Below, in pieces: positions 42,661 to 51,126 of a DNA stretch of 64,000 bases; position 1 is the first letter of the stretch, and every line of letters begins with the position of its first letter. The DNA lies in assembly GCA_016721845.1 (NCBI GenBank), contig JADKHK010000013.1, positions 2,152,501 through 2,216,500 of the forward strand, written 5' to 3'. Made by a program: the position numbers and the translations under genes. Source of the DNA: Lysobacterales bacterium. Lineage in GTDB: Bacteria > Pseudomonadota > Gammaproteobacteria > Xanthomonadales > Ahniellaceae. The notes beneath the pieces were generated by a model, which worked only from the letters and a program-made list of their open reading frames with translations, searched no databases and was not told the origin of the DNA.

Positions 42661-43056
42661 ATGACCATCACCCCGATCTACGCCGGCCTGCTGGCCATCG
42701 TCTACTTTCTGCTGAGCTGGCGCATCATTTCGATGCGCGGTCCCGGCGGACCGAGCTTCGGCGACGGCGGCGATCCGGTGCTGCTGCGGCGCATCCGCGC
42801 CCATGGCAACTTCGCCGAGTACGTGCCGTTCTTGCTGATGATGATCGCCCTGCTCGAACTCGGCCATCAACCCGCCTGGCTGCTGCACGGCCTCGGCGCG
42901 ACCCTCGTCATCGCGCGCCTGCTGCATGGATACGCGCTGTCCTTCACCGCCGGCTTCAAGTTCGGCCGCTTCTGGGGCACGGCACTCACCTTCCTGCTGC
43001 TGCTCGTCTGCGGTGGACTGTGCCTGTGGCAAGCCTATGCCGCATACGCCGCCTGA
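42661..43056 (+). CDS. MAPEG-family membrane protein
   Basis: A 131-residue protein with four hydrophobic segments and the MAPEG signature region RIRAHGNFAEYVPFLLMMIA. Bacterial members are glutathione S-transferase-like or of unknown function; activity here is unknown. Its last 22 bases overlap the end of leuB on the other strand. Confidence 0.9.
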   Translation: MTITPIYAGLLAIVYFLLSWRIISMRGPGGPSFGDGGDPVLLRRIRAHGNFAEYVPFLLMMIALLELGHQPAWLLHGLGATLVIARLLHGYALSFTAGFKFGRFWGTALTFLLLLVCGGLCLWQAYAAYAA

Positions 43057-44108
43057 GCGGCCATGAGTCGCGCGATCACCGCCGCGGTCGCATCGGCGGT
43101 GGTGGCGCTGCCCCCGAGATCGCGGGTGCGAATGCCATCGCGGATCGCTGCGTGCACGGCGGCTTCCAGCGCCACTGCGGCTTCCGGCGCACCCAACGAT
43201 TGCCGCAACATCATCGCCGCACTCTGGATCGTGCCGTAGGGATTCGCGAGGCCCTGGCCGGCGATATCGGGGGCGGAACCGTGGATCGGTTCATAGACGC
43301 CCGGACCCGAATCGCCCAGCGACGCGCTCGGCATCAGCCCGAGCGAACCCGACACCGCCGCGCATTCGTCGGTCAACACGTCACCGAACAGGTTCTCGGT
43401 GACGATGACATCGAAGTCGCGCGGGCGACTGACCAGGTACATCGCCATCGCATCGACCAGCAGGTGTTCGAGCTGCACGTCCGGGAATTCGTCGCGAACG
43501 ACACGCGTGACCACGTCGCGCCACAGTCTTGATGTCTCCAGCACATTGGCTTTGTCGACCGAGGTGAGCTTGCCGCGACGACTGCGCGCAAGCCGCGCGG
43601 CGGTGCGCACCACGCGTTCGACTTCGGCCACGGTGTAGGCGCATTCGTCGGTCGCACGCGTATCGCTGCGCGTGCGTTCGCCGAAATAGATGCCGCCGGT
43701 GAGTTCGCGCACGACGACCAGGTCGACACCGTCGATGCGCTCGCGCTTGAGCGGCGAGGCATCGACCAGGGCCGGATGCACTTGCAGCGGCCGGATGTTC
43801 GCGTACAGGCCGAGCTCGCTGCGCAGCCGCAGCAATCCGGCTTCGGGACGAATCGCCGTCGGCACATTCGCCCACTTCGGACCACCCACGGCACCCAGCA
43901 GGATGGCGTCGGCGGCCCGACACGCGGCCAGCACCTGCACCGGAAACGGATCGCCATGGGCATCGATGGCGGCACCGCCGAACGCATGCGCTTCGAAGCT
44001 CAGGCCGAGCTGCCGCTGCGCATCGAGTGCGCGCAACACCTCGACCGCGGAAGCCGTGACTTCAGGCCCGATGCCATCGCCACCCAGCACCACGATGTGG
44101 CGGCTCAT
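43035..44108 (-). CDS. leuB: 3-isopropylmalate dehydrogenase
   Basis: A 357-residue NAD-dependent enzyme for the third leucine-specific step. Motifs are VVLGGDGIGPEV, RPLQVHPAL, VRELTGGIYFGER, SVDKANVLETSRLWR, the metal-binding ENLFGDVLTDE and YEPIHGSAPDIAGQGLANP. It is the last gene of leuACDB; its ATG overlaps the leuD stop by 4 nt. Confidence 0.97.
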   Translation of the reverse strand: MSRHIVVLGGDGIGPEVTASAVEVLRALDAQRQLGLSFEAHAFGGAAIDAHGDPFPVQVLAACRAADAILLGAVGGPKWANVPTAIRPEAGLLRLRSELGLYANIRPLQVHPALVDASPLKRERIDGVDLVVVRELTGGIYFGERTRSDTRATDECAYTVAEVERVVRTAARLARSRRGKLTSVDKANVLETSRLWRDVVTRVVRDEFPDVQLEHLLVDAMAMYLVSRPRDFDVIVTENLFGDVLTDECAAVSGSLGLMPSASLGDSGPGVYEPIHGSAPDIAGQGLANPYGTIQSAAMMLRQSLGAPEAAVALEAAVHAAIRDGIRTRDLGGSATTADATAAVIARLMAAQAAYAA

Positions 44109-44680
44109 GCCCGCATTCCTTCGAACCGCGCGATCGCATCGGTCCGTGCCAGCAGATAGCCGAGTTCATCGACGCCATCGAGCAGGCATTGCCGCGCAAA
44201 GGCGTTGATCGTGAAGTCGATCGGCGCTTGGCCGATCCGTCCGATCCGTTGCGCGCGCAGATCGATCGTCAATGTCTCGCCCGCGGCGGCGAGCAGGCTC
44301 GCGTGCTCGGCGGGCGAGACGACGATCGCGAGCAGCCCGTTCTTCAACGCGTTGCTGCGGAAGATGTCGGCGATCGCGGTGCTGATCACGGCGCGGATGC
44401 CGGCATCGAGCAGGGCCCAGGGCGCGTGCTCGCGCGAGGAGCCGCAACCGAAGTTGTCACCGGCGATCAGGATGCCTGCGCCTGCGTTCTCCGGGCGGTT
44501 CAGCGCAAATTCCGGGTTCGCGCTGCCGCCCTCGCGCCAGCGCCAATCCTGGAAGGCATGCCGACCGAGGCCGGCCCGCGACGTGGTGGTGAGGAAGCGC
44601 GCCGGAATGATCTGGTCGGTATCGATGTTCGCGATCGGCAAGGCGACGCTGCGCGACGTGATGAAGTCGATGCCGCTCAT
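44105..44680 (-). CDS. leuD: 3-isopropylmalate dehydratase small subunit
   Basis: A 191-residue swivelling domain of isopropylmalate isomerase, working with LeuC. It has VALPIANIDTDQIIPARFL, AGDNFGCGSSREHAPWAL and GIRAVISTAIADIFRSNALKNG. It overlaps both leuC and leuB by 4 nt (ATGA), so the operon is tightly coupled. Confidence 0.97.
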   Translation of the reverse strand: MSGIDFITSRSVALPIANIDTDQIIPARFLTTTSRAGLGRHAFQDWRWREGGSANPEFALNRPENAGAGILIAGDNFGCGSSREHAPWALLDAGIRAVISTAIADIFRSNALKNGLLAIVVSPAEHASLLAAAGETLTIDLRAQRIGRIGQAPIDFTINAFARQCLLDGVDELGYLLARTDAIARFEGMRA

Positions 44681-46086
44681 GCCGCGATCTCCTGCTGATA
44701 GGCCCGAGGATCCGCGACGACCCCCGCGACCGCCGACGCCGACGCCGTCGCCGGACTCGCCAGCACCGTGCGCACACCCTTGCCTTGTCGTCCTTCGAAA
44801 TTGCGATTGCTGGTGCTGATCACCAGTTCACCCGGCTTGGCGATGTCGCCATTCATGCCGAGGCACATCGAACAGCCGGGCTCACGCCATTCGGCACCGG
44901 CCGCGCGGAAGATGCGATCCAGGCCTTCCGCCTCGGCCTCGCGCTTGATGCGCTCGGAGCCGGGCACGACCAGCATGCGCACATGCGCGGCAATGCGGCG
45001 GCCACGCAGGATGTCTGCGGCATCACGCAAGTCGTTGATGCGGGAATTCGTGCAACTGCCGATGAAGACGACATCGACATGCGTACCCGCCATCGGTGCG
45101 CCCGGCGTCACGCGCATGTAGTCGAACGCACGCGCATTCGCAGCGGCGTGAGCCGGAAGCGCAGCATCGATCGCGACCACCTTGCCGGGGTCGGTGCCCC
45201 AGGTCACCGTCGGGCTCACCGCGGTCGCGTCGATATCGATGCTCCGGTCGAAGGTGGCGTCCTCATCCGTACGGAATGCGCGCCAACGCTTGGCAGCCGC
45301 GTCGAAGGCATCACCTTGCGGGACCTGGCGACGGCCGCGCAACCATTCGATCGTCGTGCTGTCGGCGCCGATCAATCCGGCACGCGCACCCATCTCGATC
45401 GACATGTTGCACAGGGTCATGCGCTCTTCCATCGTCATGGCGCGGATCGCATCGCCGCGGAATTCGATGACATGGCCGGTGCCGCCCGAAACGCCTACCT
45501 GTCCTGCGATGTGCAGCGTCAGGTCCTTCGCACTTACCCCGGCGGGCAAGCGGCCATGCACGTTCACCGCCATGGTCTTCGGCTTGTGTTGCAGCAGACA
45601 TTGCGTCGCCAGCACATGCCCGACTTCGGTACTGCCGATGCCGAACGCCAGCGCACCGAACGCGCCGTGCGTGCTGGTATGGCTGTCGCCGCAGACGATG
45701 GTCATGCCGGGTTGGGTTGCGCCGAGTTCCGGCGCCATCACGTGCACGATGCCGCGGTCCGGTGATTCGTATCCGTGCAGGGTGATGCCGAAGTCGGCGC
45801 AGTTGCGGATCAGCGCATTGACTTGCGCTTCGGTCGCGGCATCGAGGTAATCGCGCGAACCATCGGCGCGTGCCGGCGTCGTCGGGGTCGAGTGGTCCAG
45901 CGTGGCCAGCGTTCGCTTCGGCTGGTGCACGCGCAAACCGCGTTCGCGCAATTGCGAAAACGCCTGCGGTGAGGTGACTTCATGGACCAGGTGCAGATCG
46001 ATGTAGATCACCGCCGGCAGACCAACCGCATCTGCTTCGACCAGATGCGTCTGCCAGAGTTTTTCGAACAAGGTGGTGGCCGTCAT
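44677..46086 (-). CDS. leuC: 3-isopropylmalate dehydratase large subunit
   Basis: A 469-residue aconitase-family subunit carrying a [4Fe-4S] cluster. The cluster cysteines are in FIGSCTNSRI and PGCSMCLGMN. Other motifs are YIDLHLVHEVTSPQAF and VCGDSHTSTHGAFGALAFGIG. It starts 3 bp after the leuA stop. Confidence 0.97.
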   Translation of the reverse strand: MTATTLFEKLWQTHLVEADAVGLPAVIYIDLHLVHEVTSPQAFSQLRERGLRVHQPKRTLATLDHSTPTTPARADGSRDYLDAATEAQVNALIRNCADFGITLHGYESPDRGIVHVMAPELGATQPGMTIVCGDSHTSTHGAFGALAFGIGSTEVGHVLATQCLLQHKPKTMAVNVHGRLPAGVSAKDLTLHIAGQVGVSGGTGHVIEFRGDAIRAMTMEERMTLCNMSIEMGARAGLIGADSTTIEWLRGRRQVPQGDAFDAAAKRWRAFRTDEDATFDRSIDIDATAVSPTVTWGTDPGKVVAIDAALPAHAAANARAFDYMRVTPGAPMAGTHVDVVFIGSCTNSRINDLRDAADILRGRRIAAHVRMLVVPGSERIKREAEAEGLDRIFRAAGAEWREPGCSMCLGMNGDIAKPGELVISTSNRNFEGRQGKGVRTVLASPATASASAVAGVVADPRAYQQEIAA

Positions 46087-46089
46087 GGC

Positions 46090-47649
46090 TCAGCTTCCCG
46101 TGGCTGCAAGTTGTGCCTGACGCTCACGCGCGGCGTTGACGCTACTGATGCGATTGATGGCTTCGAGCAAGGCCCGCGCCGAGGCTTCGATGACATCGGT
46201 GCTGACCGCCTGGCCGCGATACTCGCGGCCCTCGTGCAACACCCGCACGCTGGCGCGACCCTGGGCGTCGCCGCCGCTGGTCACGCTCTGCAGCGCGAAG
46301 TCCTGCACACTGATGCGCACGCCGGTGGCGCGCGTCAGCGCATTCGCGATGGCATCGACCGGACCGTCGCCGACCGCCGCCTCGCGCACCGTGCGCCCGG
46401 CGCTGTCGCACAGGGCGATGCTCGCGGTCGGCTCGTTGCGTGTGCCGATCGCGGTCGCAACATGCAATGCATCCATCGTCCATGGCTGTTCGGCACTGTC
46501 TTCGACGCCCAGCCACAAGGCTTCAAGGTCGGCGTCGAACACCTCCTTCTTGCGATCGGCCAGACGCTTGTACGCGACCATCAGCGCATCGAGATGGCTG
46601 TCATCGATGGCGTAACCCAGCGTGGCCAATCGATCGCGCACGGCGGCGCGACCGCTGTGCTTGCCGAGCACCAGGGAGGAGCCCGGCACACCGACATCCT
46701 CGGGCTTCATGATCTCGTAGGTGCTGCGGTCCGCGATCATTCCGTGCTGGTGGATGCCGGATTCGTGCGCGAATGCGTTCTCGCCGACGATCGCCTTGTT
46801 GCGAGGAATGGCGTGCCCGATGAACGACGCCAGCAGCCGCGCGCTGCCATACAGGCGCGGCGTGCGGATATTCGTGAACACCGGGTAGCGATCCGGGCGC
46901 GTGCGGACCGCCATGACGATCTCTTCGAGCGCCGCATTGCCGGCCCGCTCGCCGATGCCGGTCAGCGTGCATTCGACCTGGCGCGCACCCGCTTCGACCG
47001 CCGCCAGCGAGTTTGCGACCGCCAGACCGAGATCATCATGGCAATGCGTGCTGAGGGTGACGCCGTCGATGCCGCGCACCTCGCACTTCAACCGCCGGAT
47101 CAGTTCGAAGTATTCACCGGGCGTGGTGAAGCCGACCGTATCCGGCACGTTGATCGTGCGGGCACCGGCCTCGATGACGGCGCCGAACAACTGGACGAGG
47201 AAGTCGGGTTCGGAGCGCGTCGCGTCTTCGGCCGAGAACTCGATGTCCTCGCACAGGGCACGCGCTTGGCGCACGCCGGCGATCGCACGCTCGATGACCT
47301 CGGCCTTGCTCATGCGCAGCTTCATTTCGCGATGGATCGGGCTCGACGCAATGAAGACGTGGATGCGCGGCTGCGCGGCGTCCTTCAGTGCTGCGGCCGT
47401 GGCGCGGATATCGGCCTCGTTGCAGCGCGCCAACCCGCAAATCTGCGCATCGCGGACACTGCGTGCGATCGCCTGCACGGCGTCGAAGTCGTCCTCGGAT
47501 GCATTCGGGTAACCGGCTTCGATCACGTCGACGCCGAGCGATTGCAGCGCTTCAGCGATGCGCAGCTTCTGCGTCCGGTTCAAGGTGCAGCCGGGACTCT
47601 GCTCGCCATCGCGCAGGGTCGTGTCGAAAATCCGCAGGCGCTCGCTCAT
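46090..47649 (-). CDS. leuA: 2-isopropylmalate synthase
   Basis: A 519-residue enzyme committing 2-ketoisovalerate and acetyl-CoA to leucine. It has the HMGL-type barrel (IFDTTLRDGEQSPGCTLN; STHCHDDLGLAVANSLAA) and a C-terminal LeuA dimerisation domain where leucine normally binds for feedback inhibition. The ATG at 47649 follows a GGAG ribosome site and overlaps the stop of a 32-codon upstream ORF. Transcription is controlled by the attenuator at 47774-47998. Confidence 0.97.
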   Translation of the reverse strand: MSERLRIFDTTLRDGEQSPGCTLNRTQKLRIAEALQSLGVDVIEAGYPNASEDDFDAVQAIARSVRDAQICGLARCNEADIRATAAALKDAAQPRIHVFIASSPIHREMKLRMSKAEVIERAIAGVRQARALCEDIEFSAEDATRSEPDFLVQLFGAVIEAGARTINVPDTVGFTTPGEYFELIRRLKCEVRGIDGVTLSTHCHDDLGLAVANSLAAVEAGARQVECTLTGIGERAGNAALEEIVMAVRTRPDRYPVFTNIRTPRLYGSARLLASFIGHAIPRNKAIVGENAFAHESGIHQHGMIADRSTYEIMKPEDVGVPGSSLVLGKHSGRAAVRDRLATLGYAIDDSHLDALMVAYKRLADRKKEVFDADLEALWLGVEDSAEQPWTMDALHVATAIGTRNEPTASIALCDSAGRTVREAAVGDGPVDAIANALTRATGVRISVQDFALQSVTSGGDAQGRASVRVLHEGREYRGQAVSTDVIEASARALLEAINRISSVNAARERQAQLAATGS

Positions 47650-47744
47650 TGACGTCGACTCCGCACCGGAATGGGTCGCAGGCGCGCACGGGGCGCCAGG
47701 AAGGTCGCGAACACGCGGTCGATCAGTGCGAGCAGAAGGTTCAT
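47646..47744 (-). CDS. Small ORF coupled to leuA (32 aa)
   Basis: It begins MNLLLALIDRVFATFLAP and ends with Arg-rich residues. A GAGGA ribosome site lies about 8 nt before the ATG, and the TGA overlaps the leuA ATG (ATGA). It lies after the attenuator terminator, so it would be made only on read-through RNA. The role could be translational coupling or a second leucine-sensing step through Leu3-Leu4-Leu5. No homology can be judged from sequence alone. Confidence 0.5.
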   Translation of the reverse strand: MNLLLALIDRVFATFLAPRARLRPIPVRSRRQ

Positions 47745-47773
47745 GGGTCGGTCCTCGTGGTTCGATTCGGGGC

Positions 47774-47808
47774 GAAAAAAAACCCCGCGCCGTTGCCGGT
47801 GCGGGGTT
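47774..47808 (-). terminator. leu attenuator terminator
   Basis: On the minus strand AACCCCGC (5' arm, with CACCGG extending) pairs with GCGGGGTT, followed by a run of eight T residues. It lies 28 nt after the leader-peptide stop codon and 125 nt before leuA. The 5' arm CCCGCA (47800-47805) can instead pair with TGCGGG inside the leader peptide gene (47857-47862). Confidence 0.88.
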
Positions 47809-47836
47809 CTGGATTCCTGATTTCGTCGCTGCTGTT

Positions 47837-47962
47837 CTAGGTCGAAAAGGCGCCATCCCGCAATGTCGGCGGAATAAGAAGCAGCCCGAGAAGTACCGCG
47901 CACACGACCGTTCGCGCGGTGTCGCGCGAAGGTTTCGGGTCGTGGTGCAGTGCAGTGCTCAT
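47837..47962 (-). CDS. leuL: leu leader peptide (attenuator)
   Basis: A 41-residue peptide with the control stretch TVVCAVLLGLLLI (residues 18-30: five leucines, three valines, one isoleucine). Ribosome stalling there at low leucyl- or valyl-tRNA should favour the antiterminator. There is no Shine-Dalgarno sequence; the -10 element ends six bases before the ATG, so the transcript is predicted to start at or beside the start codon. Confidence 0.82.
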   Translation of the reverse strand: MSTALHHDPKPSRDTARTVVCAVLLGLLLIPPTLRDGAFST

Positions 47963-47968
47963 GGACCG

Positions 47969-47998
47969 AAGCTCGCATGCGTTCGCGAGAGCTGTCAA
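47969..47998 (-). promoter_or_regulatory. leu operon promoter
   Basis: On the minus strand CGCTTGACA contains the -35 TTGACA (47993-47998). An 18-bp spacer follows, then GAGCTT as weak -10 (47969-47974), followed by CGG. The same layout occurs at 48127 and 52839. Confidence 0.72.
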
Positions 47999-48009
47999 GC
48001 GCAGGGCAG

Positions 48010-48024
48010 ATGACGAAGCGTCAT
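48010..48024. promoter_or_regulatory. Dyad box upstream of the leu promoter
   Basis: ATGACGAAGCGTCAT is a perfect 6+3+6 inverted repeat whose edge lies 11 bp from the leu -35. A near copy precedes the ilvM promoter at 52803. It may bind a shared regulator. The rest of the divergent interval 48025-48126 shows nothing I can name. Confidence 0.45.
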
Positions 48025-48126
48025 GTGGCGGGATCACTTCGACCTTCTTCTAAGGTTCGCGCGAGCGCATGCGTGCGAGCTCGGAGACGCCGGTCGCCGC
48101 CATGATGCACTGCGACAACTTCTCGC

Positions 48127-48156
48127 TTGACAACTCCAGAACTTCGCATCTAGGTT
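48127..48156 (+). promoter_or_regulatory. ilvD-C-B promoter
   Basis: CGCTTGACA contains TTGACA at 48127-48132. An 18-bp spacer leads to TAGGTT (48151-48156), and CGG follows. Seven bases separate the -10 from the leader ATG, so the RNA should begin at or just before it. Confidence 0.72.
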
Positions 48157-48163
48157 CGGGCTC

Positions 48164-48298
48164 ATGACGAACGTCCTCGCCACCACGAACCTGCGCCACG
48201 ACATCGCGATGTCGTCGGTGGCCGTGGTCGCCAACCGCCGTCTCAACCTCGTAGTACTTATTCGCAGCTTTGCCGAGCGGGATGAGTGCCAGCCCTGA
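48164..48298 (+). CDS. ilvD-C-B leader peptide
   Basis: A 44-residue peptide. It contains the control region VAVVANRRLNLVVLI (residues 19-33, rich in Val, Leu, Ile) and ends near ERDECQP. There is no ribosome binding site before the ATG; leaderless translation is predicted. The codons for Glu-Arg-Asp spell GAGCGGGA, whose GAGCGGG (48275-48281) pairs with the terminator 5' arm. Confidence 0.8.
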   Translation: MTNVLATTNLRHDIAMSSVAVVANRRLNLVVLIRSFAERDECQP

Positions 48299-48326
48299 TG
48301 TAAGACGACGAAATCAGGACTCCACG

Positions 48327-48357
48327 AAAACCCCGCTCCGAAAGGAAGCGGGGTTTT
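48327..48357 (+). terminator. ilvD attenuator terminator
   Basis: AAAACCCCGCT(TCC) and its complement AGCGGGGTTTT form the stem around CCGAAAGGA, giving an intrinsic terminator 43 bp before the ilvD start. CCCGCTC (48332-48338) can alternatively pair with GAGCGGG at 48275-48281, with CCTGAT (48294-48299) and ATCAGG (48313-48318) nested inside. Confidence 0.88.
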
Positions 48358-48399
48358 CGCGTTCTTGGGGTCCGGTTTCTCCACTGCAGAGAGATCCGG

Positions 48400-50043
48400 A
48401 TGCGTAGCAATGCCATCAAGCACGGCCCCGACCACGCCCCCGCCCGCGCGATGCTGCGCGCGACCGGGCGCGATGACGCGGCCATCGCCAAGCCCTTCGT
48501 CGCCGTCGTGCATTCGTGGTCGGATGTGTCGCCGTGCAACTTCACGTTGCGAGCCGCCGCACAGCACGTGCGCCGCGGCATCGAGGCGAACGGCGGCACC
48601 GCGATCGAGTTCAACACCGTCGCAGTGACCGACGGCATCGCGATGGGCACCGCCGGCATGCGTGCCTCGCTGGTGTCGCGCGACTGGATCGCGGATTCGA
48701 TCGAACTCGCGGTGAACGGTCACAGCCTCGATGCCATGGTCATCCTCTGCGGTTGCGACAAGACCATTCCGGCGGCGGCGATGGCAGCGGCGCGCATCGA
48801 CGTGCCGACGGTGATCCTCTACGGCGGCTCGATTGCGCACGGCGTGCACCACGGCAAGCCCATCACCATCCAGGAAGTGTTCGAGGCGGTCGGCGCGCAT
48901 TCGGCCGGCAAGATAAGCGACGCCGAACTGCTCTCGGTCGAGAAAGACGCCTGCCCCGGCGCCGGGGCTTGCGGTGGCCAGTTCACCGCGAACACGATGG
49001 CGATGGTGATGACGGCGCTGGGCCTATCGCCGCTCGGTGCGAACGACCTGCCGGCGATCCATGTCGATCGCGCCCGTGCCGGCGAGGACTGCGGCAAGCT
49101 GGTGATGGACTGCTACCGCCGCGGCTTTACGCCGCGCCAGGCGTTGACGCCGGCGGCGTTTCGCAACGCCGCGCGATTGGTCGCCGCGACGGCCGGCTCG
49201 ACCAATGCCGTACTGCATCTGCTCGCGATCGCGCACGAGGCGCAGGTGCCGTTGTCGATCGACGACTTCGACGCGATCTCGGCGATCACACCGGTCATCG
49301 CCGACCTCAAGCCCGGCGGTCGCTACACCGCGATCGAGCTCAGCGCAGCGGGCGGCACCACACGCGTCGCGCAGATGCTGAAGGACGGAGGCATGCTCGA
49401 AGACCATCCGACCGTCGAGGGGGATTCGATGCTGGCGCTGCTGTCCGAGATCGAACTCGACCCGCAGCCGGAGCCGGTGGTGTATCCGTTGACGCAACCG
49501 CTGAAGCCACGCGGCGGCTTCGCGATCTTGCGCGGCTCGTTGGCGCCCGAAGGCTGCGTCGTCAAGCTCGCCGGTCATGGCCGGATGCGCCACGAAGGTC
49601 CGGCGCGCGTGTTCGACGGCGAAGCCGCTGCATTCGCGGCCGTGCAAGCCGGCGCGATCCGCGCGGGCGATGTCGTCGTGATCCGTCACGAAGGCCCGGC
49701 CGGCGCGCCCGGCATGCCGGAGATGCTGGCGGTGACTGCGGCGCTGATGGGTCGCGGTCTCGGCAGCGACGTCGCCCTGATCACCGACGGTCGCTTCAGC
49801 GGCGCCACGCACGGACTGATGGTCGGCCACGTGTCGCCGGAAGCCGCGCGCGGCGGGCCGATCGCGGCCATCGCCGACGGCGACACGATCGTCATCGATG
49901 TCGAGACACGTCGCCTCGACTGCCTCGCCGACCTCACGAATCGCATTCCGAAACCGCTGCCCCCACGCGCCACGACCGGCGTGCTGGCGAAATACGCCCG
50001 ACTGGTCGGATCCGCGTCGCAGGGCGCGATCACGAATCCCTGA
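48400..50043 (+). CDS. ilvD: Dihydroxy-acid dehydratase
   Basis: A 547-residue iron-sulfur enzyme for the last common step of valine and isoleucine synthesis. It is of the shorter class (E. coli IlvD has 616). Cluster and metal motifs are CGCDKTIPAAAMA and CPGAGACGGQFTANTMAMVM. Others are TAGSTNAVLHLLAIAHEA, HEGPAGAPGMPEML and TDGRFSGATHGLMVGHVSPEA. It is the first structural gene after the attenuator and is followed after 36 bp by ilvC. Confidence 0.96.
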   Translation: MRSNAIKHGPDHAPARAMLRATGRDDAAIAKPFVAVVHSWSDVSPCNFTLRAAAQHVRRGIEANGGTAIEFNTVAVTDGIAMGTAGMRASLVSRDWIADSIELAVNGHSLDAMVILCGCDKTIPAAAMAAARIDVPTVILYGGSIAHGVHHGKPITIQEVFEAVGAHSAGKISDAELLSVEKDACPGAGACGGQFTANTMAMVMTALGLSPLGANDLPAIHVDRARAGEDCGKLVMDCYRRGFTPRQALTPAAFRNAARLVAATAGSTNAVLHLLAIAHEAQVPLSIDDFDAISAITPVIADLKPGGRYTAIELSAAGGTTRVAQMLKDGGMLEDHPTVEGDSMLALLSEIELDPQPEPVVYPLTQPLKPRGGFAILRGSLAPEGCVVKLAGHGRMRHEGPARVFDGEAAAFAAVQAGAIRAGDVVVIRHEGPAGAPGMPEMLAVTAALMGRGLGSDVALITDGRFSGATHGLMVGHVSPEAARGGPIAAIADGDTIVIDVETRRLDCLADLTNRIPKPLPPRATTGVLAKYARLVGSASQGAITNP

Positions 50044-50079
50044 ATTCATTCCCACCGAACCCCCGAGGAGAAACGCAAG

Positions 50080-51117
50080 ATGAGCCCGATCAACGCCCCG
50101 CTGAAAGAACAAACCATCGCCGTCATCGGTTACGGCAGCCAGGGCCGCGCGCATGCGCTGAACCTGCGCGACTCCGGCTTCAAGGTCATCGTCGGTGCGC
50201 GCAAGAACGGCCCGAGCTGGCATCAGGCCCAGGCGGACGGACTGGCCGTGTTCGAGCCGGGCGACGCTGCAGGCAAGGCCGACCTGATCGCGCTGCTGAC
50301 GCCCGACATGCAGCAGCCGAAAGTCTTCGAAGAGTCCATCGCGCCGAACTTCAAGCCCGGCGGCGCGCTGCTGTTCGCGCACGGCTTCAACATCCACTTC
50401 AAGCAGATCGACGCGGGCGAAAAATGGGACATCATCCTGGTCGCGCCGAAAGGCCCGGGCGCCCTCGTTCGTCGTGAATACGAGTCCGGCCACGGCGTGC
50501 CCTGCCTCGTCGCCGTGCACAAGGATGTCTCCGGCCAGGCACTGACGCGCGCGCAAGCCTATGCGCACGGCATCGGCGGTGCCCGCGGCGGCCTGATCAC
50601 CACGAGTTTCGCCGAGGAGACCGAAACCGACTTGTTCGGCGAGCAGGCGGTGTTGTGCGGCGGCGTCACCGAACTGGTCGTGCAGGGCTTCGAGACCCTG
50701 GTCGAAGCCGGCTACCAGCCCGAAGTCGCCTATTTCGAGTGCATGCATGAACTGAAGTTGATCGTCGACCTGCTGCACGAAGGCGGCATGGCCAAGATGC
50801 ATCGCTACATCAGCGAGACCGCGCAATACGGCGACCTGACGCGCGGCCCGCGCATCGCGAATGCGGCGACCCGCCAGAACATGCGCGACATCCTGCGCGA
50901 GATCCAGAACGGTCAGTTCGCGCGCGAATGGGTCGCGGAATACCGCAGCGGCAATGCCAACTACAAGGCGCTGAAGCAGGCCGATCTCGACCACCCGATC
51001 GAAACCGTCGGTGCCCGCCTGCGTGCCCGCATGCCCTGGCTCGATCCGGCCAAGCGCGCGGCACATGCCGAAGCCGCCCCTGCCCCTGCCACCGCGAAAG
51101 AACCTGCGACCGCCTGA
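50080..51117 (+). CDS. ilvC: Ketol-acid reductoisomerase, class I
   Basis: A 345-residue NADPH-dependent enzyme converting acetolactate or acetohydroxybutyrate. It has the dinucleotide motif VIGYGSQGRAHALNLRDSG, APKGPGALVRREY, the metal-binding ETDLFGEQAVLCGG and the ISETAQYGDL segment. Length is that of short class I enzymes. A Pro/Ala-rich tail ends the protein. Confidence 0.97.
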   Translation: MSPINAPLKEQTIAVIGYGSQGRAHALNLRDSGFKVIVGARKNGPSWHQAQADGLAVFEPGDAAGKADLIALLTPDMQQPKVFEESIAPNFKPGGALLFAHGFNIHFKQIDAGEKWDIILVAPKGPGALVRREYESGHGVPCLVAVHKDVSGQALTRAQAYAHGIGGARGGLITTSFAEETETDLFGEQAVLCGGVTELVVQGFETLVEAGYQPEVAYFECMHELKLIVDLLHEGGMAKMHRYISETAQYGDLTRGPRIANAATRQNMRDILREIQNGQFAREWVAEYRSGNANYKALKQADLDHPIETVGARLRARMPWLDPAKRAAHAEAAPAPATAKEPATA

Positions 51118-51126
51118 GCCCGAGCC

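Noticed and set aside
48034..48900. 288-codon minus-strand frame across the ilvD leader and ilvD start
   Set aside because: It would cross the ilvD promoter and attenuator. The plus-strand leader has far better evidence.
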